Source: Usnea hakonensis
Taxonomy: Eukaryota; Ascomycota; Lecanoromycetes; Lecanorales; Parmeliaceae
DNA length: 64,000 nucleotides
Assembly (NCBI GenBank): GCA_013423325.1
Contig: BLJB01000056.1
Coordinates: 1-64,000 of the forward strand
Direction: 5' to 3'
In this document: positions 54,942-64,000 of the stretch, piece by piece
Position numbering within the stretch: the first letter of the stretch is position 1
Layout of the letters: the number at the start of each line of letters is the position of its first letter
Notes under the pieces: generated by a model
The model's database searches: none
Seen by the model: only the letters and a program-made list of their open reading frames with translations
What the model was told of the DNA's origin: nothing
Translations under genes and position numbers: made by a program

Positions 54942-57126
54942 AAGCTAAGAAATTGGTGGGAGATGAAAGGAACTGAGTAGGACTACTTTGTAAAAAAGCA
55001 TGTACAGGAGCACATTGTCTCGATAGTCAGATGACAGAATTGCTCAAGAGCATCAACGGGTACGAGAAGCAAGCGGCCACGTGGCTCATGATCATCCTCT
55101 TCCCAAACACTGTACGGAACACGACTGTGGGCGAGACTCTCGGTCCTATGTATGTGGAAAATGAGTAGCTGTCTATGTTATATCTGAAGTTCTATTAAGT
55201 GCCCCACTTTCAGGCTTGTACTTACTCATAGCGCCCGTCTACCTAAACGCCAACCCAGAATAGGTAGGTAGTCGCCGCATTCTAGCCCGGCGAGTGGGAT
55301 ATGGCGATGACGTGGATCGTAGCTAAGAAAGCAGAAGCAGCTGGATCTGACGACGAGCGCGAGCCATGGTTGTCTGCAAGGCATGAATTAGGGGTGTGAA
55401 CTCGACGCACCGGGGCTGCTTGACGACGGGGTCCGAGACTCTTGATGAACTGATAGGAATTATAATAGACAAATCTGCGATAGAGTTACATGTTTTAATA
55501 ACACATTATATAACCCACAACACTTTTACCCCAGACGAACATCAAACCATTGGCAGCCGTGAAGACCTTTCACCGTCAGCATATCCCTCTAGCTCCGTAT
55601 GTTCATAAGCTCACCGCTCCCACTACCATGACGTAATCCTCAGCACCGAAGGGTATCTCACCAAGCCTCCTCGCCACGAATCTCAAGGACAATGCGATGC
55701 ACGCAAGTGAAATGGCGAATATGATAATTATGGTTGTTTGGTAAGATTTACCATCAGTATTGGCAATATGGGATCCTTGCAAGTAACTAAGTAGGATAGC
55801 TGGAGTGTTGTGAGGATTTGCAAAAGGACTGAAGGAATTTGGAGAGCTATCGACGCTGCAGTATCACGTGATTGTACCTTATGAGAGATGTTGCCTCGAA
55901 ATCTGACGGGCGCACCTCATGTATCTCACGTTCTATTTGCTCTGTCGATGATGTGGCAAACGGCAGTGTTCGATGAGGCTCATATAAGCTAAGTGCTCCT
56001 GGAGGAGCAGAAAAGAGGAAGTCCCGTGATGTCTTAGCATGCTTGTTTCGACAAATTGTCAATCGGCAGCGGTATTACCATGCTCTGACTTGATTCTCAG
56101 ATGCATGCTGCGGAACATTTCTTTCTCGCCACCAGTGATAGTAGGTCCCATGGATCTGTCAGCATAGGACACACTTTCTCTGGAATTTTTTGAGACCAGC
56201 ATCTTGGTCAAACAAAATTCAAGGAGGCTAGTAAGAAAAAGTGTCCTGTTGACGGCTTGCAAATCTGAAGGATCTGGTACCAGTTTCAGTAAGGCATAAT
56301 CTTTGGAAGCGTCTGTAATTCATCTGCATAGGATTTCAAATGAAGCCTGCAGCTGGAGAACAAGCGCGGTCTGACTGCAGCGAGGTAAGGCTTCGTCCCG
56401 GAAGATTACTGGAGAATAGATTAATATTCCGGTGGCTCTGCCTCGGTAAGGTAAGTAAGTAAGTATAATAATCTGCCCTGCTTATTTAGAGCTAGCCGCA
56501 GTAGCTTCTGTCGGATAAAGAGACCCCAATTCAAGTAAAGTATTTGAAAGTCTCTCTAGGTGCTTAACCTTACTGCCACCCCTATGCCGTAAGAAATTGG
56601 TACCGATGACCTATGGAGCACATGAGCGGCAATACTCAATACTCTACTCATGGGCCGCCTTCCTTGTCCTTAAAGACCCTCGTACCCTGTAAAATCATGA
56701 TTACTATCTCATTCGCTTTCTGGAAGGTAATTGTGAAGCGCACATCTTTCCTTTATCGATCAGTCTCCACGACAAGTCTGTAAGAATAGCTTTGCCGCGC
56801 TGTTGCCTGTGCCTTACTGACGAGAGTACCCACTTATCGATCTGACATCAGACAATCCTGTTATATCATTGCCAAAGAGAGTGGATTCTCCACGTGAACC
56901 CTGCAATGTCCTCCGATAAAATGGGGCATAATGTGGTTGGCTCGCATGCGGCAGGCTCTATCAGGGCACAAGCAATGGCGGACCTCCCGGGGACGATCGA
57001 AGTCACCGACCAGAGAATACAAGAAGAACTTGTAACCTACTTGGACCGAACTTGGAACTTCCCCATACTGCTTTCTAGCTTTTCATTCGTTGTTGTATTC
57101 CTTCAATCTTAACCAGGACTTGATTC
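54942..57126. other. No firm gene
   Basis: Short frames only. Plus 56894-57112 (SSDKMGHNVVGSHAAGSIRA) is protein-like and stops just before the methyltransferase; it might be an upstream exon of that gene or of a lost neighbour, but I could not join it. Confidence 0.35.
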
Positions 57127-58201
57127 ATGGCTACCGAAGAGGCGTATATGTTGAACAGAAGCCAAGAGGAATCTATACGCCTCGACGTTCAACACCATTA
57201 CATGCGTCAGCTAGCCCACGGGAGTCTTATCCAGCCCTCTATACCTCGTTCGAATATACGAGCCATTGCAGACGTTGCTACCGGCACGGGTATCTGGCTC
57301 CGAGAAGCAGCGCAAGAATTCACGACATCGAAAGAAAAGATGGACTTCACAGGCTTCGATATATCAGCGCAGCAGTTTCCTAAGGATGATAATCATTGCA
57401 TAAACTTTGTTGTGCACAACGTTGTTGAGCCCTTCCCTCCAGAGTATCATGAACAATTTGACCTTGTCCATGTTCGGTTATTGAGTTACGCACTCAGAGC
57501 GCAAGATCTTGAGGACTCGGTAAGGAACATCATTCAACTTCTCAGTAAGATGTTACCCCAATCGAAACGTGACCTTGGTGACATACTAAGCTCGAAGTCC
57601 TTGTACTACAGAACCTGACGGGTATCTTCAATGGCAAGAAGTCGACGCGATTGACAGCTGGGCTGTGCCAGAGACACCCAATGCAAGATCCACGGTTGCC
57701 TACATAATTTCGGAGAGGATTGCACGAGGATTGACAGCGGCGTTCGAGTAACTTTTTCAAGATCCGAGAACTTTACTGATTGCGAACAGTATAACTATGC
57801 CATTGGTCAAAACGATCCAGTCGTTCTCGACTCCCATCCCCGCGGGACAAGTTTCTCCGATTTGTTGGACAGGAGACCTCATGCGGATTTTGCATTTGGA
57901 GACAATCTCAACAATGAATCACCCATCATCCGTGGTTCAAGCTGGGAAGACGCACGCAATCAAATCGACAGCCTTGGCGTTGCTTCAAGCAGGAATCACT
58001 CGTAGGGAGATTCGTGCCGCACAGAGTCAAAGTTCGAGCTCGAGCTTGGAAGCACAGGAGCTCAAAGAAGATATCGAAGCAAGGAAGAAATTGCTCGACG
58101 CGTGGAATCAGGGAACAGATCCTGCCTGTAGCGACTGGAATTTCGTAATGACGTCTATAGTAGCAAGGAAGACGCTCTTCATGAATGAGCATCAGGATTA
58201 G
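57127..58201 (+). CDS. SAM-dependent methyltransferase (LaeA-like fold), 3 exons
   Basis: Exons 57127-57544, 57612-57747 and 57790-58201 join in frame to 321 codons plus stop. The first join gives LLKPDGYLQWQEVDAIDSW, the well-conserved methyltransferase post-motif, so the donor at 57545 is secure. Motif I is ADVATGTGIWLREAA, preceded by the LNRSQEESIRLDVQHHYMRQ lead common to this fungal class I group, then MDFTGFDISAQQFP and a motif II-like EQFDLVHVRLL. The end KKLLDAWNQGTDPACSDWNF is also family-like. Such enzymes methylate small molecules in secondary metabolism or act as regulators. The neighbouring P450 relic suggests it once belonged to a small biosynthetic locus. The second intron (57748-57789, 42 bp) is short but needed to pass a TAA. 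Confidence 0.85.
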
Positions 58202-58419
58202 ATGACGGCTAAGTACTGAGCGCTCTCAAGCCCAAATCAATACGAGCTCAGAGTTTTCCTCTTCAGGGCCGCTCTCCTCATGGGGCCATGAGCATTTTCA
58301 ATAACGAATCATGTGTGGTGACCAAGTGCCACTAGCTCCAGCTTCACATTCAAGATGGTGACTTCGAAGTCCGTGCGTCCGTTGGCGATATCGTTGGTCT
58401 GGGCTCTCATGAAAAGCCA

Positions 58420-59163
58420 CTTACGCCTTGAGGCGAGACGGTGGCGACTTTGCTTTCTGCCGTAATTTATTTGTTGACATAAAATCCTGTAGCTTTCGGC
58501 AAGCTGGCTAAGATGATCGGAGAGAGTTTCGAAGACGAAAGCCTTCTGGAATCTCAGAATGTAGGCAGAACGACATATTTGTCAGCTTGTATGGAAGAAG
58601 CTCTGCGATTGGTTTCGCCAGTACCAGAGAGTCTACCCCGAGTAAACCCTGTGGAGGGTGAATGTGTTTGCGGGCACTGGTTTCCCGGCCGGGCATAGTT
58701 TACGATGTGCCTTTCACGTTCCCTCCGGCTGACAGTCTCATACCTAGGCTGCCGTCCAAATTAGCACTTTAGCGGCGAACTGGTCATCGTCCAACTTTAC
58801 CAGTCCCCTTTCATTTATACCAGAGCGCTGGATAGAAGCCATCTCGTCTCCCTGCACATCCGACAAGAAACAAGCATCTCAACCTTTCTCGACCGGTCCG
58901 TGAAATTGCATCGGCCAATCGTAAGTCTCATCGTGGACGTGGTCAAGAAATTTCTTTTGCTAACCAATATCGCCAGGCTGGCAATGCCCGAGGTGCGACT
59001 GATAATTGCAAGGATTGTTCGACGATATGACTTGGAATGTGTAATGCAAGATTCACGGATAGGCCAGCCAACGACCTACTTGCTCTGGGAACGAAATCCT
59101 TTGCTGGTGACGATGACACCAGTCAATGATCGAGACCTTCAAGGGATTGAAATGGGGAATTAG
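58420..59163 (+). pseudogene. Cytochrome P450 pseudogene with in-frame stops
   Basis: In one continuous frame the sequence gives the I-helix end GETVATLLSAVIYLLT, a TAA at 58480-58482, then NPVAFGKLAKMIGESF and the K-helix ACMEEALRLVSPVPESLPR. After a one-frame change come FIPERWIEAIS and the haem loop PFSTGP-stop-NCIGQ, with TGA at 58901-58903 where Arg is expected, two residues before the Cys ligand. A spliceable intron (from 58920) leads to MPEVRLIIARIVRRYDLECV and the normal P450 end LLVTMTPVNDRD. Both stops are what a C-to-T change of CAA (Gln) and CGA (Arg) would make, and a third (TGA before GETVATLL) may be another. The N-terminal half is absent. It is clearly dead. It lies 200 bp downstream of the methyltransferase. 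Confidence 0.88.
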
Positions 59164-59660
59164 AGAGCCGCCAAAAGGTACTAACACTGTACGAACGATC
59201 AATCAAGCCCACAAGTTGAACCATTCGGAATAAAAGACATAGTAGAGTCCGTCAGGTCGCAGGAATCATAATATTCATTACCGGACAAAATACCCAAGCA
59301 ACCATTGGACCAGCAGAGACGAACGTTTGGAGATAGATGCTCGGCAAAACTTGCCGAAAGCATCTGCCGGTCGAGAACGCCACTTGTGGCTTTGCGCTGC
59401 TTACCAGTTTGTTTGTAATGCTCAGACAAGCCCAACTGATGCTTCAACAATTTGCTTAAGCGCATTTACCAATTGCTTGTCATCATTAACAAACACGCTC
59501 ATAAGCTCAAGTCCATTTCAACCGTAAAGGGTGTATTTCCTACCACACCTCTCCTGCTCGTTACTACATGTCCGCCCTCATGATTTCACAGAGAAGCTTC
59601 TGGACATTCCTTCCATCTCCTTGTTCCCTATAAGTATCCTCTCCTCTCCCTCGAGAGCTC

Positions 59661-60806
59661 ATGAAATCGTACATTTCATCGTTCATCGTCTGCGCTGTAG
59701 CAATCTTACTCTACACCAGCTCCTTCCTCTCTCAATTGACCACTCTCATCCAGCAGACCCCACTCGCACCCTTCCTTTTCCCCACCCAGCCTCCCATAAA
59801 CGAGCCTTCGCCCAGCCTGTCGTCTAGCTCTCCATCTTCCTTCTTCGGGCTGCCGCTCATACCACCTACTTTTTTCGCTCCCAACAAACCTACAAACATG
59901 ACCGTACCCCGCGCCATCCGCCAGGCCTTTCTGGCAATTGAGCAATCGGAAGGAGCTGGCGCCCGCGTCCGCCGCTCAATCGGCACACCCAAGCTTCGCA
60001 ACTTCTCCCCCTTCCTCATGCTCGACCACTTCTCCGTGGCGCCAGGCGCCGGTTTCCCCGACCACCCCCACCGCGGGCAGGAGACCATCACATACCTCCT
60101 CAAAGGCGCCGTGGACCACGAAGACTTTGCCGGCAACGCGGGGACGATTGAAGCCGGGGACCTGCAATTCATGACCGCAGGCCGGGGGATAATGCATGCC
60201 GAGATGCCGCGGCAGAACGCCGACGGGAGCGCGAATGTAGGGATGCAGCTATGGGTCGACCTTCCCGAGAAACTCAAGGCATGCGAGCCACGATACCGCG
60301 ATCTCCGAGCCGGTGAGATTCCCACGATAAAAGTAGACGGGGGCAACGTGACCATCAAGATCATCTCCGGCCAGTCCCACGGCACCGACAGCGTCCAGGA
60401 ACTAGCCTACACGCCCGTCTGGATCTTCGATGTCAGCGTTCGCCCCGGCGGCAAAATCACCCAATCTCTGCCCATCGGCTGGAACGCCTTCGCCTACACC
60501 CTCGCGGGCTCCACGACCTTTGGCGTCGGCAAAGACCAGACCACCGTCGGCCAGTACCATAATGTGGTTTTCGAGCAAAAAGGCGACTCCGTGTCCGCAG
60601 AGGTTGCCAAGGATGCGGACGAGGACGGGCATTTCATCCTCGTCGCGGGGCTGCCGTTGGATCAGAAGGTTGTGCAGTACGGGCCGTTTGTCCTGAATAC
60701 GCAGGAAGAAGTTTATCAGGCCATGCTCGATTATCAAAGTCACCAGAATGGCTTCGAGAGAGCAAAAGGTTGGCAAAGTGAGATTGGGAAGAGTATGGTC
60801 CATTGA
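59661..60806 (+). CDS. Pirin family protein with N-terminal membrane anchor
   Basis: A single frame of 381 codons. From residue 80 (MTVPRAIRQAFLAIEQSEGA) it is a full bicupin pirin: RNFSPFLMLDHF, the metal-site motifs FPDHPHRGQETITY and GIMHAEMP (three His and one Glu for Fe), VGMQLWVDLP, and a C-terminal cupin with PVWIFDVSV and VVQYGPFVLNTQEE. Pirins are iron proteins linked to quercetinase-like activity or transcriptional co-regulation, usually cytosolic or nuclear and about 290-320 residues long. Here about 79 extra residues precede the domain, beginning with a hydrophobic stretch (SSFIVCAVAILLYTSSFL) that would act as a signal or anchor. An internal start at the Met 59898 gives a normal-length pirin, so translation may start at either site. 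Confidence 0.93.
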   Translation: MKSYISSFIVCAVAILLYTSSFLSQLTTLIQQTPLAPFLFPTQPPINEPSPSLSSSSPSSFFGLPLIPPTFFAPNKPTNMTVPRAIRQAFLAIEQSEGAGARVRRSIGTPKLRNFSPFLMLDHFSVAPGAGFPDHPHRGQETITYLLKGAVDHEDFAGNAGTIEAGDLQFMTAGRGIMHAEMPRQNADGSANVGMQLWVDLPEKLKACEPRYRDLRAGEIPTIKVDGGNVTIKIISGQSHGTDSVQELAYTPVWIFDVSVRPGGKITQSLPIGWNAFAYTLAGSTTFGVGKDQTTVGQYHNVVFEQKGDSVSAEVAKDADEDGHFILVAGLPLDQKVVQYGPFVLNTQEEVYQAMLDYQSHQNGFERAKGWQSEIGKSMVH

Positions 60807-61128
60807 AAAGCCAGCTGGTTGGGGGGGGGATTGAATACTCAACGGAAGTTTTGGCGTTCATAGAGCAGGCTTGATCATGCGTTTCAACAGAGCCTTGAAT
60901 CTTTTGTACATAGACTCACAATGAATGACCTTTCAATGGCATCAGCACCACCCGTTAAAACAAGAACCCTGCTCCCAATATGGAACCTCAGAAGGTACTT
61001 GGCGACAAATCATAGCCAATCTCTTACTCGTAAGAGAAACATCAAGTATAAAATGACGTCATCTGTAAATAACCCAAAACGTTCAAGTGAACAAAATCAA
61101 ACCCACTACCTCACACACAACACCAAAA
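60807..61128. other. Short intergenic spacer
   Basis: Between pirin and JAC1 on the same strand; no gene. Probably the pirin 3' end and the JAC1 promoter. Confidence 0.5.
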
Positions 61129-61887
61129 ATGTCAACCCCCCCCTTCTCTCTCCCCCTCTCCCTCTCCCACTCCCTCACGCGCAAACGTTTCTTCCTCACC
61201 TCCCACCACCCCACACACCCTCACCAACCCCTCCCCCTCAACCACCGCCGCCCCACCTCCACCACCACCCCCCAAACCCACTACGCCCTCTTCCCCGCCA
61301 CCCTCCCCCACGGCCCCCCCCCAACCGGCCCCTTCGCCCTCAACCCACGCGCCCTCCGCGCCGAATACCTCCAACTACAACGACGCTACCACCCAGACGC
61401 ACTACACCACTCCGCACCCCCCCATAGCACCAGCTCCCCACCCAGCCGCACCCCCTCGAACGGCCAAGATGACCAAGTGCAAGCTCAAGAAGACGCTCGT
61501 ATGCAGGGCACATCAGCGCACATATCCAGCGCCTACCGAACGCTCCTCTCCCCGCTCCTACGGGCCCAATACCTCCTCTCGCTACGCGACCATTCCGTAA
61601 GCGAAGACACGCAACTCGGTCCCGGGGACGGGGACGCCGAGCTGCTATCCTCGGTTCTGGAACTACGCGAGGAGATTGAAGGGGCGGAAGGGGAGGAGGA
61701 GATAGGGCGATTGGAGCGGGAGAATGAGGGGAGGATAGAGCGGTGTGAGGGGCTGTTGGGGGAGATGTTTGAGCGGGATGATTTGGAGGGGGCGAGGGGG
61801 GTGGTGGTGCGGTTGCGGTATTGGGTGAATGTGAGGGAGGCGCTGGGGCGGTGGGAGAAGGGGGGGGAGGTGGTTTTGGGGCATTAG
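61129..61887 (+). CDS. JAC1: Mitochondrial J-type co-chaperone Jac1 (HscB family)
   Basis: A single frame of 252 codons from the ATG at 61129. The N-terminus is rich in Ser, Arg and His with few acids (MSTPPFSLPLSLSHSLTRKR), as expected of a mitochondrial presequence. The J domain contains HYALFPATLP, LRAEYLQLQRRYHPD with the invariant HPD motif, and SSAYRTLLSPLLRAQYLLSL. The C-terminal HscB oligomerisation domain has LLSSVLELREEIEGAEGEEE and MFERDDLEGARGVVVRLRYW, ending in the helix typical of Isu binding. Jac1 recruits the Hsp70 Ssq1 to the scaffold Isu1 during iron-sulfur cluster transfer. The coding strand is strongly C-rich at first and G-rich at the end. No introns. Confidence 0.94.
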   Translation: MSTPPFSLPLSLSHSLTRKRFFLTSHHPTHPHQPLPLNHRRPTSTTTPQTHYALFPATLPHGPPPTGPFALNPRALRAEYLQLQRRYHPDALHHSAPPHSTSSPPSRTPSNGQDDQVQAQEDARMQGTSAHISSAYRTLLSPLLRAQYLLSLRDHSVSEDTQLGPGDGDAELLSSVLELREEIEGAEGEEEIGRLERENEGRIERCEGLLGEMFERDDLEGARGVVVRLRYWVNVREALGRWEKGGEVVLGH

Positions 61888-62139
61888 GGTGGTTGTGGGG
61901 GAGGCGATGGGGTGTGGGGATACGTCCGTATCTGCTTATTGGGATTGGGTAGGAGCTCGTTGGACGTCAATGGTGATAACAATATAAAGACAACGTCGTC
62001 CCTAAGATGCTAATGTGTAGATACAAAATGATGTGCTATTAATATTTACAAATGCCTAGCGCGACTTCCTCTCATTAGTCCAATAATGCGAAATCGACTC
62101 CTTCTCCACAAGCATTTCCCTACTCAGCATGCCAAATTC
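61888..62139. other. Convergent 3' spacer
   Basis: JAC1 (+) and SLA1 (-) end towards each other here; nothing else seen. Confidence 0.5.
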
Positions 62140-64000
62140 CTAGAAACCAAAGGGATTAGAGGGTGCTAGAACACGGATTAGCCTGTGAAATGTTATTCGG
62201 CCAATATACTGTACTTACTGGCTGAAGCCAGGTTGGCCCGCCCTGTCCGCTGAGGTACCAATCTGTTTGCTGCTGGCGTTCCGAATCTGACAGGAGGGGC
62301 CGGACCCGTCTTTTGCGGCTGCAGTGGAGCGGCAGCAGGCTGCGAGGGCATCGACGGCATTGGTGGCATTGGTGGAGGTGCCTGGCTGAAGCTAGGCCCG
62401 GAAAACCCATTGACACCTGTCTGTTGAGGCTGCAAAGCCGGTGCTAGCATGGAATTGATTCCGGTCTGCTGGGGTTGAAGAGACGGCTGAAAATGGGGCT
62501 GGTACCCAGTATTCTGGGACTGTAAAGGCTGGAAGCCCCCACTTTGCTGCTGTCCTCGGGGATCGGCGAACGGACTGCCACTTTGCTGGCCAACAATGTA
62601 CGGATTTTGAAACCCCTGTGTGTCCGACTGACGAGGTGCCATCTGGTATTGCTGTCCAAAGCCAGTTTGTTGGGGGATCATCCCGTTACCAAGCTGACTG
62701 AAACCTGCATTCTGCTGCCCGAACCCTGTCTGCTGTGGCTGCAATTGCTGCTGGCCAAATTGTTGTTGACCAAGCTGCTGTTGTTGCTGCTGCTGTTGCT
62801 GATTAAACTGCTGCTGCTGTAGCCTTTGCTGATTTATATCATTAAGGCTTTGACCGGGTGGTGCAAACTGGTTCCCAAATTGACTTTGCGGTTGGAAGCC
62901 TGTTAGCTGCGGCTGAAGCGGCGGTGGACCAAAGCTACTGCTTTGCGGTTGGGTCTGCGGTGCTGATAGCGGTCTCACAGGTGGAGGCGGCATTATTGAA
63001 CCTTGCTGACTGATCTGAGGTGCTTGCGGCCTCTGTCTTGCTGGAACGCTCTGCTGCTGACTTTGAAAGCTTTGTTGAAGTCCGAAACCCTGGGGCTGCT
63101 GCATTTGAGCTGGTCTCTGTTGCTGCAACTGTAAGCCCGTGGGCTGCTGGCCAAGTTGTGAAAAGAACTGTGGGTTCGCTCCAGTAGGCTGTTGCTGCAC
63201 GGGTTGCGGCGGCGGGATCTGTTGGGGTACTTGGGTTTGCGTGGGCTGAAGCTGCAGAGGCTGCACTGAAGTGTTCTGGGCTGGTGTAGGTTGTAAAGGC
63301 GGTGATAGCAGAGAAAGATCTAGTAGTGAACCCGTCAATGTAGGCTGCTGTGGAGGGGCACTCGCCGTTGGGTTAGGGGCTGCCGCGGGTTGTTGGCTCG
63401 ACTGCGGTGTGGGAGCCTTGGAAGGCTTGACGTCCCATGCATCGTCGTCAAAACCGCGAGTGTCTTTCTTTAGTGGCGCTGGCGCTGTCTCTAGGGGTGT
63501 CGGGACGGCTTCTGATCTAGGCTTTGGTTTCTCTTCATCTTGGCTACTTTGCTTAAATGCGTTGGCGTTGACAACATCGCTGCTTTGAACTGCTGGTGCT
63601 GGGCGTCCTTTGCGGGTGTTGTTCCTGAGCGCGCCACCAGGCCCCGAAAAGAGGCCTCCAGCTTCCCCATCTGGAGTTTGTCCGCCTTTTCCCATGTCAG
63701 TTGCGTAGCTACATCGCACAATGGAGATAATCAAACGATAACATACCTGTGCGGCCAAACTTGGTGTCTAAATACTTCATCACACGAAGTATGTCGCCCT
63801 CTTTAAGACCGAGCGTCCGCAATACAGATGGCGTGATCTCCCCGAGGACGTTCTCGTCCATCGAATCCTTGTTAAAGTTGAAGGCGTATCTCTCGCACTG
63901 ATAAGGACTAACTCCGGCTTTGAGAAAGAAGTCGAACCAGTCATATTCGGGCCCATCAGGTTTGGGTTTCGCTGGCTCAACCGTTGCTCCCGGCTTCGCT
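62140..64000 (-). CDS. SLA1: Sla1 actin-regulatory protein, C-terminal part (runs off the window)
   Basis: Exons seen: 64000-63747 (5' end outside), 63685-62219 and 62165-62140. The first piece holds the Sla1 homology domain 2, a SAM-like fold: PEYDWFDFFLKAGVSPYQCE, RYAFNFNKDSMDENVLGEIT, TLGLKEGDILRVMKYLDTKF. Then follow a linker with Pro/Ala and the long Gln/Pro-rich repeat region with many copies of QQTG and LQPQQTG, the sites that bind the End3/Pan1 EH domains and are phosphorylated by Prk1-type kinases. The tiny last exon completes LASATPSNPFGF, the typical C-terminus. Sla1 is a clathrin adaptor and endocytic coat protein that restrains Las17/WASP and Arp2/3. The intron 63686-63746 was placed so that GRTG joins GQTPDGEAGG in frame. 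The SH3 domains and SHD1 lie to the right of the window. Confidence 0.96.

Noticed and set aside
61129..61374. Gly/Glu-rich minus-strand frame opposite JAC1
   Set aside because: Low-complexity mirror of the C-rich presequence and J-domain coding strand.
1..64000. CRISPR arrays, bacterial operons, ribosome-binding sites or rRNA genes
   Set aside because: Eukaryotic genomic DNA with spliceosomal introns; no regularly spaced repeats and no rRNA sequence seen.

Overview
The window looks like a chromosomal piece of a filamentous ascomycete (Pezizomycotina). Genes carry short GT-AG introns (about 40-120 bp). The recognisable loci are fungal: SLA1, JAC1, NSA2, YOS9, a non-reducing polyketide synthase, an AflR-type Zn2Cys6 regulator and a HeLo-like N-terminal domain protein. 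The class cannot be fixed from the sequence alone. Most gene models below were built by joining exons by hand; every joined model that closed in frame is marked as such.

Left part (about 1-23 kb): gene-poor and repeat-rich. It holds a small secreted protein (931-1716), relics of a diterpene locus (a broken cytochrome P450 at 1871-2562 and a class II diterpene cyclase fragment with an intact DxDD motif at 2844-3184), a CAP/PR-1-type gene (4903-5597), an unresolved multi-exon gene with an in-frame 60-bp duplication (about 7010-8340), a 102-bp tandem duplication, a 2-N assembly gap, a HeLo-like N-terminal domain gene (13399-14972) and a frameshifted pseudogene (16073-17130). From 17.2 to 23.4 kb almost nothing supportable is coded; 22.4-23.2 kb is alternating C-rich and G-rich low-complexity DNA.

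Centre (23.4-39.1 kb): the main feature is a DHN-melanin-type cluster. In order it has a scytalone dehydratase homologue (-), a tetra/trihydroxynaphthalene reductase-type SDR (+), an AflR-type regulator (-) and a 2155-residue SAT-KS-MAT-PT-ACP-ACP-TE synthase (+). The layout is two divergent pairs. The synthase would make a fused-ring polyketide such as T4HN, and the SDR and dehydratase would reduce and dehydrate it. Several details are unusual. The dehydratase lacks two of the known active-site polar residues and has a roughly 190-residue Pro/Gln-rich N-terminal extension. The SDR has a roughly 100-residue Pro/Thr extension. The SAT domain has Ser where the nucleophilic Cys is expected. Four TCG(N5)CGA palindromes, the known AflR-type target, lie in the two divergent promoters.

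Right part (39-64 kb): housekeeping genes are mixed with long empty stretches. They are a small Gly/Pro-rich protein (-), NSA2 in nine exons (+), YOS9 (-), an F-box/2EXR-like protein (+), a secreted or membrane protein (+), an intact SAM methyltransferase next to a dead P450 with C-to-T-type stops, a pirin with an N-terminal membrane anchor, JAC1, and the 3' part of SLA1 running off the right end (-).
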